From assembly GCA_029582265.1 (NCBI GenBank), contig CM055837.1, positions 19,628,967 through 19,692,966 of the forward strand: DNA of 64,000 nucleotides, written 5' to 3'. Every line of letters begins with the position of its first letter. Position 1 is the first letter of the stretch. Below the pieces are notes generated by a model. It did no database searches, was not told the DNA's origin, and saw only the letters and a list, made by a program, of their open reading frames with translations. This stretch comes from Zoroaster sp. YZ-2022 (taxonomy: Eukaryota; Echinodermata; Asteroidea; Forcipulatida; Zoroasteridae). A program made the position numbers and the translations under genes. Of this stretch, positions 45,974-55,665 are shown piece after piece.

Positions 45974-46075
45974 GGGTTAAACCCTCCTACTACTACAAGG
46001 GTTAAACCCTCCTACTACTACAAGGGTCAAAATCAAGTCAAAATTTTGATATACTTGCCAAGGTATATCTATATC
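45974..46075 (+). mobile_element. Family A MITE fragment with doubled left end
   Basis: TTAAACCCTCCTACTACTAC is present twice, 25 bases apart, followed by the first ~70 bases of family A (GGGTCAAAATC, TTTTGATATACTTGCC). Preceded by AGAGGG, giving GGGTTAAACCC, like two element ends fused at one TTAA. Confidence 0.7.
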
Positions 46076-46422
46076 TGAGCAGTGTATTATGAAATAGAGT
46101 TGGAGTTACATGTACTCGAGTACATTTTCTTGTACTCATTAAGAAGTACTCCAATACAAGTATGTTCCTCAATATAGCACATATGTTGTAAGCCTGCAGA
46201 TATTTTCCTGAGAACCCTGCCTGCCGGCCAATCCAATAGACACAACTCTGAGGTATCTGTTAAAATGGCCTAACTGCTCTCGGACCTTGTTGTCAGATCT
46301 TCAAAACATTGAATCATGTAAAACAGTCTCAATATAAACGTGACCAGCGGCGGCGCTACGGGGAGGGGAGGGGGGCAAGGGGAGACAAATGACCCCCGGT
46401 TACTTTCTTTGCCCACCCCAAT
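46076..46422. other. No gene; AGTAC-rich repeat debris
   Basis: TACTCGAGTACATTTTCTTG and ACTCCAATACAAG near 46110-46160 resemble 59122-59300. GCGGCGGCGCTACGGGGAGG near 46349 looks like low-complexity repeat debris. Confidence 0.4.
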
Positions 46423-46805
46423 TAGGGCTGTGCCGGGTATCCGGGTACTCGACCGAAACAGTCATTACCTGGTTCCATTTTTCGATTCCAATTACCCGTA
46501 AACGACTTTTTAAAATTCGGACTTAACATTTGAGCGGTGCAAACAGAAATCTGTGACTCTTGAACAATGCACTTGTACAGACAATTATCTTTAAATTCAA
46601 GAGATTACACTCCAATATAGAAAAGATCGATAATTTTATGGTATCCTCTGTATTATAAAAGTCAATTTGTTACCATTTACAGTACATGTATTTGTACACC
46701 ACCAGAGGCACGTTTTTAACAAAAATGAAAACGGGTATCCGGGTATCCGAAGTTTCCTGATTTTGGGTATCCGGTTCCAAAAATATCCGAAAACACACAG
46801 CCCTA
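46423..46805 (+). mobile_element. hAT-type MITE, short form
   Basis: TAGGGCTGTGCC to CACAGCCCTA, 383 bp. Aligns throughout with 58732-59113, including the deletion junction AAAGATCGAT. No matching 8-bp flanks are seen. Confidence 0.87.
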
Positions 46806-46884
46806 CTCGTATTCAAGTTTATTTTTGTACTTGATGAAAACTGGTTTTCAGACTCACAAAACTATGTTGATACACGTACATGTG

Positions 46885-47228
46885 GAGTGTCGTGGCCGAG
46901 CGGTCTAGCTCGGACTCAAGTTCTGGTGTTAGCAGCAGAATGTGGGTTCGAATCCCGGCCGTGACACTTGTGTCCTTGCGCAAGACACTTAACCATAATT
47001 GCTTATAGGGGCAGAGGCAGTTTAACAACCGCCTTGTTCTGGACTAGTTACCCCTCCCAGTCCTATTCGCACTGTGAAGAGGCTGGTTATTAACTTGTCT
47101 TGTTTCGGTGCGAGGGGCTGGTTTCTTCAGTGTGGAGTCGTTGTAACAACTCAATGACTTAGTAGCCCCCACCTTGGAGTGGCCATTGGCCTTGTGTGGG
47201 GCGAATTACGTAAAAAAAAAAAAAAAAA
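46885..47228 (+). mobile_element. tRNA-Leu-derived SINE with poly(A) tail
   Basis: The head GTCGTGGCCGAGCGGTCTAG carries box A TGGCCGAGCGG (46893-46903), an anticodon-arm-like ACTCAAGTTCTGG (CAA in the anticodon position of tRNA-Leu) and a perfect box B GGTTCGAATCC (46945-46955). The body has GCGCAAGACACTTAACC, AATTGCTTATAGGGGC and CGGTGCGAGGGGCTGG. It ends in 17 A residues (47212-47228). It shares its head with the other SINEs but has a different body and tail, so a different LINE partner is likely. Confidence 0.9.
46893..46955 (+). promoter_or_regulatory. RNA polymerase III internal promoter (box A, box B)
   Basis: TGGCCGAGCGG at 46893-46903 and GGTTCGAATCC at 46945-46955, spaced as in tRNA genes. 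Both match consensus, so the SINE may still be transcribable. Confidence 0.8.
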
Positions 47229-47794
47229 CTTTTAATAAAAAAATGTATACATCCTGTTTGTACTCTTATTCATGAATTTAGTATTGCACTACCACAGACA
47301 CGTACAGCAGATGTAGATGTATGCTAACAGCAGACCCTAGCCAAACAATGTATCCACATGCATCATGTACATGTGGATGTATGTATCATGTGGATGTGGA
47401 TGTATGTATCATGTACATACTTGCATATCTGCATGTACTTGCATATCTGCATGTACAATGTACAAGGTTCTAAGTGTAATTTAAAGTCCAAGTTTATATC
47501 AATATGAATAACTGTCTGAATGTTTGTTTGCGTGACTGGACTGACCCTCAATATCTGACCCAGCACCACTTGAGGTTTGGACCAGACCCTGGGCATGTTC
47601 AAGTGGTTTTCTAGTGTTTAGAAACTAATGCCTTGGTATAATGTACATTGTATAGCTCAAGCGGTGTGTCAAGTTGTGCAGTTACATAGATTGTCTAATT
47701 CCCTATGTGCCTCAATAAAGATACATGTAACTATACATGTACATTGTACATGGAATATAACATCTATAGGCACCAGCATATTTAGGGACATGAG
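47229..47794. other. No gene; short CATGTA-rich duplications
   Basis: TGCATATCTGCATGTACT is duplicated near 47424-47455, and GGATGTATGTATCATGT twice near 47374-47412. No exon is supportable. Confidence 0.5.
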
Positions 47795-48262
47795 CCTCAT
47801 TCTGACTCTCATAGACTTGTGTATAAAACAAAAGTAAAACAAAAATGGCTGCTTGAGTATACATGTACAAGATCTATTGAAACATTTTACAGTTCTCATA
47901 ACCACAGATATTCAGTGCATTTTTGTACATACGGTACGGTCATAGACACCAAATTATTATGGAATCAAACCTCATTCTGATTCTCAGACTTGTAAGAAAC
48001 AAGATCTATTGAAACATTGTACAAATTCTCAAAACCACAGGAGATGTTTGGCAATTTAGTAATACATTAGAAAGCCATATTAGTCTAGTTCCTCACATTG
48101 CTTCGTAATGATAACAGGAAGTAGATCTAGATTACATCATACATCATGTAGGTACCTGACTATTAAGCACCCAGGCCTCATTCTCACATGGACTGTATGA
48201 AACAAGATCTATTGTAGGCATTTTGCAAGTTTTCAAAACCACAGGAGACATTGAGCAATTTG
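47795..48262. repeat. Diverged three-copy direct repeat, ~175-205 bp
   Basis: CCTCATTCTGA(C/T)TCTCA occurs at 47795 and 47970, with a third CCTCATTCTCA at 48176. Each is followed by AAGATCTATTGAAACATT or a variant (47871, 48003, 48208) and AACCACAGGAGA-like text. Confidence 0.8.
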
Positions 48263-48795
48263 GTAATATAAGAATGAGATCTACTCCACAAATCTGTTTA
48301 TGGATCACTGAGAAATTGTTCAGCTGTTCCGTCTATTTAGCACAGGGGAGCATCCATGACCGTTCCCCGGAACAGAACAGGAAAACTGGTTCCCACAAAT
48401 TATTTGTGGACACTCCGACAAACAGTATTTAATGTTCAAGTTGACAGTATCAAGCATCAATTGTGGTAATGGTGCAATAGTTTTCCTGTTGGTTGCTCAT
48501 TTTTATTTTTAATTTGTGAACATCTGGTGATTGTTCTGATAGCTTTATTGATATAAAACAAACAAAAAGTGCGAGGGTAAATGTAAATTAGAGTTTACAT
48601 GTCTGGACATGTCTCTAAAATGTTTATTCTGAATTATAAGGCAAGATATGTAGCATTGGTAATGTTTGCATTGCTTTAAAGCCATAATACCCTACATGTA
48701 TTTGTAATTTCAAAACATAAATGTTGGTGTATTTTAGTTGATGGTATCAAATATCCCTTGAAATCTTTCTGTCTGAGGTGCAATCAATTTAGTAA
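48263..48795. other. No gene recognised
   Basis: TGGTATCAAATATCCCTTGA at 48741 resembles 10563, suggesting old repeat debris. Nothing else. Confidence 0.4.
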
Positions 48796-49800
48796 AATAG
48801 GGTTGGGTTGGATTGAATTGGACTGGGTATGGGCTGAAAAGGGTTGGGTTGGATTGGACTGGGTATGGGCTGGAATCGGGTTGGGTTGGATTGAATTGGG
48901 CTGGGTATGGGCTGGATTAGGGTTGGGTTGGACTGGGTATGGGCTGGAATAGGGTTGGGTGGGATGGGATTGGATTGGACTGGGTATGGGCTGGAATAGG
49001 GCTGGGTGAGATTGGATTGGACTGGGTATGGGCTGGAATAGGGTTGGGTGGGATTGGATTGGACTGGGTATGGGCTGGAATAGGGTTGGATTGGACTGGG
49101 TATGGACTGGAATAGGGTCGGGTGGGCTTGGATTGGATTGGACTGGGTATGGGCTGGAATAGGGTTGGGTGGGATTGGATTGGACTGGGTATGGACTGGA
49201 ATAGGGACGGATGGGATTGGATTGGACTGGGTATGGGCTGGAATAGGGTTGGGTGGGATTGGATTGGACTGGGTATGGGCTGGAATAGGGTTGGATTGGA
49301 CTGGGTATGGACTGGAATAGGGTCGGGTGGGCTTGGATTGGATTGGACTGGGTATGGGCTGGAATAGGGTTGGGTGGGATTGGATTGGACTGGGTATGGA
49401 CTGGAATAGGGACGGATGGGATTGGATTGGACTGGGTATGGACTGGAATAGGGTCGGGTGGGATTGGATTGGACTGGGTATGGGCTGGAATAAGGTTGGG
49501 TGGGATTGGATTGGACTGGGTGTGGACTGGAATAGGATCGGGTGGGATTGGATTGGACGGGGCATGGGCTGGAATAGGATTGGGTGGGCTTGGATTGGAC
49601 TAGGCATGGGCTGGAATAGGGTTGGGTAGGCTTAAATTGGACTGGGTATGGGCTGGAATAGGGTTGGGTGGGCTTGGATTGGACTGGGTATGGGCTGGAA
49701 TAGGGCTAGGTGGGCTTGAATTGGACTGGGTATGGGCTGGATTCCGCTGGAATAGGGTTGAGTGGTCTTGGGTTTGTCAGGATTGGGTTGGGTAGGATTT
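48796..49800. repeat. G-rich 42-bp minisatellite with 205-bp higher-order repeat
   Basis: Basic unit GGGTTGGGTGGGATTGGATT followed by GGACTGGGTATGGGCTGGAA and TA, with shortened variants. Two segments starting at about 49102 and 49307 match over several units, so a 205-bp block was duplicated. The top strand is very rich in G and poor in C, with many GGG runs. A 272-codon minus-strand frame (Pro/Ile/Ser/Gln-rich) reflects the 14-codon period and is not evidence of a gene. Confidence 0.95.
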
Positions 49801-50054
49801 ACAAGTTGGGTCAAGAAAGGGGTTGAGTTTGGTTAGGCCGGGTTGGGTTAGGATCAAGGTAGGGTTTTGTAGTGTTTGAAATAATACTCATAATGGTTAC
49901 TCATTGAGAAATAAGTGTTTGAAATGTAAATGGAGCCCCCCTTGCACAAATATTGAAAATTTTTGAAGATTTTTCCCAGCTACATGTATAATTATCCCTT
50001 TGCCCCTTTCCCAATTAACCTGTAATTTGTTGGCAATCATGTATAAAATGACCA

Positions 50055-51560
50055 CAGTAGGGGCGTATTGGTATTCTCATTGGGAGAATAGGGTTTCAGG
50101 ATAAAAGTATGTATCTCACAATCAGGATACATACATATTATGTACATTTACAAAATGTACTGTAGTATAATCATTCAATATTTTTTCGATTGGGTGCTTA
50201 CTGTATCTTAATTGGGGGAATAGGGTTTCAATCAGGATAAAAGTATCTTCCAATCGGGATAATATATTCTTCAAAGAGTTTCCCAATTGGGGCATATTGG
50301 TATCTTAATTGGGGGAATGGGTTTCAATCAGGATAAAAGTATCTTCCAATCGGGATAGTATATATATTCTTCAAAGAGTTTCCCAATTGGGGCATATTGG
50401 TATCTTAATTGGGGGAATGGGTTTCAATCAGGATAAAAGTATCTTCCAATCGGGATAGTATATATTCTTCAAAGAGTTTCCCAATTGGGGCATATTGGTA
50501 TCTTAATTGGGGGAATGGGTTTCAATCAGGATAAAAGTACCTTCCAATCAGGACAGTATATTCTTCAAAGAGTTTCCCAATTGGGGCATATTGGTATCTT
50601 AATTGGGGGAATAGGGTTTCAATCAGGATAAAAGTATCTTCCAATCGGGATAGTATCTTCAAAGAGTTTCCCAATTGGGGCATATTGGTATCTTAATTGG
50701 GGGAATAGGGTTTCAATCAGGATAAAAGTATCTTCCAATCGGGATAGTATATATATTCTTCAAAGAGTTTCCCAATTGGGGCATATTGGTATCTTAATTG
50801 GGGGAATGGGTTTCAATCAGGATAAAATATCTTCCAATTGGGATAGTATCTTCAAAGAGTTTCCCAATTGGGGCATATTGGTATCTTAATTGGGGATACG
50901 GTTTCAATCAGGATAAAAGTATCTTCCAATCGGGATAGTATATTCTTCAAAGAGTTTCCCAATAGGGGCATATTGCTATCTTAATTGGGGGAATGGGTTT
51001 CAATCAGGATAAAAGTATCTTCCAATTGGGATAGTATCTTCAAAGAGTTTCCCAATTGGGGCATATTGGTATCTTAATTGGGGGAATGGGTTTCAATGAG
51101 GATAAAACTATCTTCCAATCGGGATAGTATCTTCAAAGAGTTTCCCAATTGGGGCATATTGGTATCTTAATTGGGGGAATGGGTTTCAATGAGGATAAAA
51201 CTATCTTCCAATCGGGATAGTATCTTCAAAGAGTTTCCCAATTGGGGCATATTGGTATCTTAATTGGGGAATGGGTTTCAATCAGGATAAAAGTATCTTC
51301 CAATTGGGATAGTATCTTCAAAGAGTTTCCCAATTGGGGCATATTGGTATCTTAATTGGGGGAATGGGATTTCAATCAGAATAAAAGTATCTTCCAATCG
51401 GGATTCATGGACATGTGCATGTAGTATAGTCTTCAAAGAGTTTTCCCGATTGGTGCTTATTGTAATTTGTATACTTATTGGGGAAATATTGTATGGTTTC
51501 AATCAGGATCACTCCCCAAAATCATGATAAAAGTTTCTCCCAATCGAGGTAGTTTGACAC
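50055..51560. repeat. ~92-101-bp minisatellite with CCAAT/ATTGG motifs, 12+ units
   Basis: CCCAATTGGGGCATATTGG starts near 50282, 50382, 50480, 50576, 50670, 50771, 50863, 50958, 51051, 51144, 51237 and 51329. Length varies by loss of TATATATTC-type pieces. Each unit has four ATTGG/CCAAT-type words (CCCAATTGGGG, TTAATTGGGGG, TTCAATCAGGATA, TTCCAATCGGGATAG). The diverged edges (50055-50280, 51400-51560) link to the 34855 array. Confidence 0.95.
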
Positions 51561-51914
51561 AGTAGTTAACATCAACAATGTGAACATTAACAACTGTATG
51601 CGTACCTGTGTATTCACATTTACACAACATTGAAGTACTGTTGCTGAAAACCACAATAAAGCAACCCTTATCTGAATACTACAATAAACCGACATTGTGT
51701 TTTGACAGCGTTCAAATGTTGACTTTCCAAGTTTAATGAGAGTTTGAGGTTGCCCAAACAGAGACCACAAAAGGGGCCGGATGCAGATAAACCCTGACCA
51801 TGGAACCTAACCCAGGCTGATACAATATACGTCTCATTTATCAGCCTCTGCTCAAGAACCGCAGAATATTAAATTTTGATTTGAAAACTAAAACTTTCCC
51901 ACATTGATTTCTAT
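51561..51914. other. No gene recognised
   Basis: Nothing supportable. Confidence 0.4.
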
Positions 51915-52065
51915 GTACATGAAGACAATCAGCGCATACTGATCGAAACATCAAGTTGTAACCTCCAGTTCTTTTCAGAACTAACTACTCAACTCAGAAT
52001 TTCACATGGTGTCACTGCAATTAGTCTTTACTTATCCTCTTCACCATGCAAAGCTACAAGTTTTA
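51915..52065 (+). mobile_element. Penelope-like repeat with decayed hammerhead-like motif, copy 2
   Basis: GAAGACAATCAGCGCATACT, GATCGAAACATCAAGTTG and TAACC, then AGAACTAACTACT, ATTAGTCTTTACTTATCC and TTCACCATGCAAAG. Aligns with the minus strand of 42905-43075. GAAAC follows a 5-bp stem (ATCAG/CTGAT), but the leading CTGA has decayed to CATGA. Confidence 0.55.
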
Positions 52066-53676
52066 CTTCTATGTACACTGTACATGTATGTCTTCATTCT
52101 TATAAAGTATGGATGCATTTATAGATGATTTACCAATGGGGTACAATTATAAAATTATCACATGGATGTCCGTTCAATATATGACTAGCAAGTGGATAAT
52201 ATGCTTTATAGCAAGTTGCTAAGCAAGTTGCTTTGCATTAATTAGCCACACATACCTGTACATTTGCTAAGACCCTGGTACATATGTTTTACATGTAATT
52301 ATAGTTTGGTTGTTCTATTGCCACATGACCTATTTTTGTGATTCATAGAAATCAAATTTGACAATTCTAAAGCGTGACCTATTTTCTTTTCTTTTCCTTT
52401 TTCTCTCCCTAGCCGCCCTGATGATAATGATAATATTGATATAAAGAGGTCTTGACTGGGTCAGATTCCCGACAGACTGTGATTCTAGTCCGACCTGTGG
52501 AGTTTACACTGCAGGGCTTATTGAGGTGGGAAGCCAATCCAAACCATCTACCGTACATGTCGGTATTTGCAGAGACTTGGAGTGCTTACAGTGGCGGATC
52601 CAGGGAGTACCCCCCTTTTTTTGAAAATCAACAATGTACAAAAATCTTACTTCCTAATTTTGAGGTCTTGTTCCTCTCCTTTTTCGCTGGTTGCCCCTCT
52701 TTATCATTGTGTAAGTTCCTTTCCTACAACCCTAGATCTTCCCCATGCATTTGGAATAGTAGAGAAAAAGAACAGAAAGTTGGTACGAAGTTAAGACAAA
52801 CTGGCTGGACTTTGCAAAGAGTTGTAAAAATAAGAATGGACTTCCCAATACTGCTTTGAAAATATTGATAATTTTAGATAACCCCTTAACAATGAAGTGC
52901 ATCTGAGGGCACAGCCATTAAGTTTCTCTGACCTTATATCATAAGAAAAATATAAGGTCACTGTACTATTGAAACTGTACACATGGATAATTACAGCATG
53001 GATAATACAGTGAACTCATGATGAGGTCTGTGTTTATCAAAAGGGATATGTTTGAATATTCACCAACATCAGCCTGACCAACGTAATTGTTTGATTACTG
53101 AAATGAAGGCAATATATCAAGATTGTATTATCTTTGACAGCTTCAATTTAGGTTATTGGGGATTCACAAATGATGAATGGATATATTTCTGAATTCAAAA
53201 GTCATGCATGAATGCTTGTGATACTTTCATGTAACAATACAGACGATTCAATAAAAACACATTGCAAAATATGGAGAATTAAAAGGAATTATACACCTTT
53301 TTTTTTTTTAAATGTCTGTAAATTTACGTGTATGCATGTACTTTATAGGAAACAAATGTAGAAAACCAACTTGTGAAAAAAATTAGCTAATTTCATTGTG
53401 TCATTTTAAAAAATGCAAACTTGTCTTTAATGTATTGTTATAGATGTGGGAAAATGGATCACGGCAGTATATCAAATTTACAATATTTCATGGCTTCTCA
53501 AAAATTACAGCATGACACAAAGGTGTAAAATTCACATTTTTAAATAAATCTTTCCAGGAGTTTGACAGTTTAATTTTGTGTTAAGTTCATAGTACTTTTT
53601 GGCTCGATTTTGGAATATTTTGGTGGTTATTGAGCGTAGCAGATGCGACAATTGATCCTGGGATGAAAGATCATTT
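52066..53676. other. No gene recognised in about 1.6 kb
   Basis: GTGGCGGATCCAGGG near 52593 followed by a C/T run is a motif I often associate with MITE ends. The open frame at 52452-52859 has no recognisable homology and spans it, so I do not call a gene. Confidence 0.4.
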
Positions 53677-53784
53677 GCTTCAGCTGTTTCTTCAGTGTGG
53701 AATGACTTACCAGAACATGTCCATCTCTGGCATCTTTCAAAACTGACACATTTAATGAGAGTTGCATTACCAGATCATCTATAG
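53677..53784 (+). pseudogene. Fossil non-LTR reverse transcriptase C-terminus
   Basis: The frame from GCTTCAGCT reads ASAVSSVWNDLPEHV, then LSKLTHLMRVALPDHL and a stop at 53782. SVWNDLPEHV followed by an SxFKTxLKxxL-type stretch is the usual end of CR1/Jockey-type reverse transcriptases. The frame before it is lost, so only a relic remains. Nearby text to 54130 may be further element debris. Confidence 0.6.
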
Positions 53785-54250
53785 TCTGTTTTTGTACAAT
53801 GTACTCTAAATGTTGTATCATTGCACCATGAGTGTTTCTAAGATGGATACTCAGTATTATTATTATTAAAAGCAGTTTCCTGACAATTACTAGAAAAGGC
53901 CTTCTCACTGGTAAAACTGCAAACCAGACCGATAATGATACTCCACCATACAATCTTTTTCCATACATAATGAAATTAGCCAGATTCATACTGTCGGAAG
54001 CTTTCAGTCCAAAATGTGAACGCGTCCGTTTAGTTTCAATGAGAGAGACCATTGGGGAGGGGGTTTTGCACTTCACGGTAAATCAGTTTCTGAAGATCTC
54101 TCAGGAGAAATGCAATCATTACAAAAAAGAGCAATGATGTCTTCTGCTTTGTAGTTATTACTGGGTTTTTTTAAAGTGAGGTCTGGCTGAGGATAATTTA
54201 ACACATCATACACCCTAAGTACAAGTAAATCACCCCAATTGGTCTACATG
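53785..54250. other. No intact gene; probable element debris
   Basis: A 149-codon minus-strand frame (53627-54076) overlaps the relic on the opposite strand and has no recognisable similarity. I treat it as a shadow. Confidence 0.4.
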
Positions 54251-54776
54251 TTAACTCTCCTACTGTTTGACCATTTGAAACCATTCAAAATTTCCACTTA
54301 CCAAAATGCCCATTGGTTTTGTACACACATGGTGATACCATTTGAACAGAGTTGGTAGCAAGCTTTACTACCATTCAAATCCATTCAAATGCATAGAGGG
54401 TCCATTGATTCACCACTTAGAAGTATCCAAACAAGGTTTTGTATTAGCTGTACTACCATTTGGAAAGATCCAAACAAGGTTTTGTATTAGCTGACCTACC
54501 ATTCAAAACCATTTGGGGGAATCAATACTGTACACAGTTATTTCACCATTCAAAACCACAACAGCGAATGGTTTCAAATGGTGGATCAACTTGTATGAAA
54601 AATGGATCCCTCTGCAGTATCACTTTTGCTTTATATCTATTCTTTAATTTTTTCAGTAATATCGTTTTCTTGTACTTGACTTCTCTTGAATGATATTGTC
54701 ATTACTGTTTTGATACTGTGGAAAATAAATGAACCTATGAACCTAAAAAAAAAGGTACCAGAAGTAGGAGGGTTAA
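54251..54776 (-). mobile_element. TTAA MITE, family G, copy 3, with insertion
   Basis: Inverted relative to 2180-2553: TTAACTCTCCTACTGTTTGA at the left, CCAGAAGTAGGAGGGTTAA at the right, TTAA at both edges (54251-54254, 54773-54776). About 150 bases (54603-54753) interrupt it. Confidence 0.9.
54603..54753 (+). mobile_element. Retroposed 3' end with poly(A), nested in MITE
   Basis: Inserted between TGTATGAAAAA and GGTACC of the MITE. Ends AATAAA (54724-54729), ATGAACCTATGAACCT, then nine or so A residues: a polyadenylation signal about 15 bases before the tail. Either a severely 5'-truncated LINE or a processed transcript fragment. Confidence 0.75.
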
Positions 54777-55527
54777 AACAAGAATACAGACATCATGTAT
54801 GTAAGTTCATTTGACTCACTGAAAATACAAATAACCATTGATCACCAGTTATGATAATTGCTGCTTTGTTACCTAAGGATCGGTGACTACGCTAATTGAA
54901 CTGATGATTGATCACTATTATTAGCGTTATTTGTTAAAAATATGATATCAGTCCGAAGTCAATTTCAAAACAGAATTTGTGGACATTTGGATGGCAGCTG
55001 CATGCAGGTGCATTGTTTGTGACATAATTAGCCATCCATGCTAAATTAGCTCCGATATTTGTGGGCTTCAACTTTTTATGAAAGTACATACATGTAAAAT
55101 GTTGTAAACACGTATACATCCATACATGTTATGGCATTAACTATGTACATGTATACTGAAAATTATTTTTCAGAAAGATTAGCCAATGGGTTTAAAGCCA
55201 GAATACACGTTGGTAAAATTGTTGGTAAAATTGTATGAAAATATGGATACACTTGGCATTCTTTTTCAAAATAATAAATCATAAAACCATTTCAGTGTTA
55301 ACAAATTATATACACAATTAAGTTTTATGGATAAAAGATTTTCTTTCCTCAAAATCAATGTTAAACTGTTTCTGTTTTTGCATTTTGTATTTGAGAGAGA
55401 ACCTGTAACAGGGTAAAAACGTGATCGGTTTGGTTTTGCGGTAACACCATGTGTTTATCTCAAATAACGCGAAGCTGAGGTACAGGTTCTGAAAAGAACC
55501 TTGTCGCACAACTCATATCCCAACCTT
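54777..55527. other. No gene recognised
   Basis: Nothing supportable. Confidence 0.4.
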
Positions 55528-55665
55528 CGTTAAGTGAGAAAGGTTCAAGGGGAGAACCAAATTTCGAGCAAATCGTTTTCTCTACTGTCGCTAAGTGAGA
55601 AAATATGGTTCAGGGAGAACCATGGGGTCTTCACGGGTTAATATGGTTCAGGGAGAACCATGGCC
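55528..55665. repeat. GGTTC..GAACC repeats
   Basis: AAGTGAGAAAGGTTCAAGGG then GAGAACC; AAGTGAGAAAATATGGTTCA then GGGAGAACC; and a third ATATGGTTCAGGGAGAACCA 38 bases later. Each copy is a small hairpin (GGTTC pairing with GAACC). Confidence 0.7.

Noticed and set aside
46885..46962. Functional tRNA-Leu gene
   Set aside because: Boxes A and B and an anticodon-like arm are present, but the sequence continues into a SINE body with a poly(A) tail, and the acceptor ends do not pair convincingly.
48789..49607. 272-codon Pro/Ser/Gln-rich frame as a structural protein
   Set aside because: It is the complement of the G-rich 42-bp minisatellite; low complexity and a period divisible by three explain it.
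52452..52859. 135-codon frame as a gene
   Set aside because: No recognisable domain. It crosses a GTGGCGGATCC repeat motif and a homopolymer run and has no conserved features.
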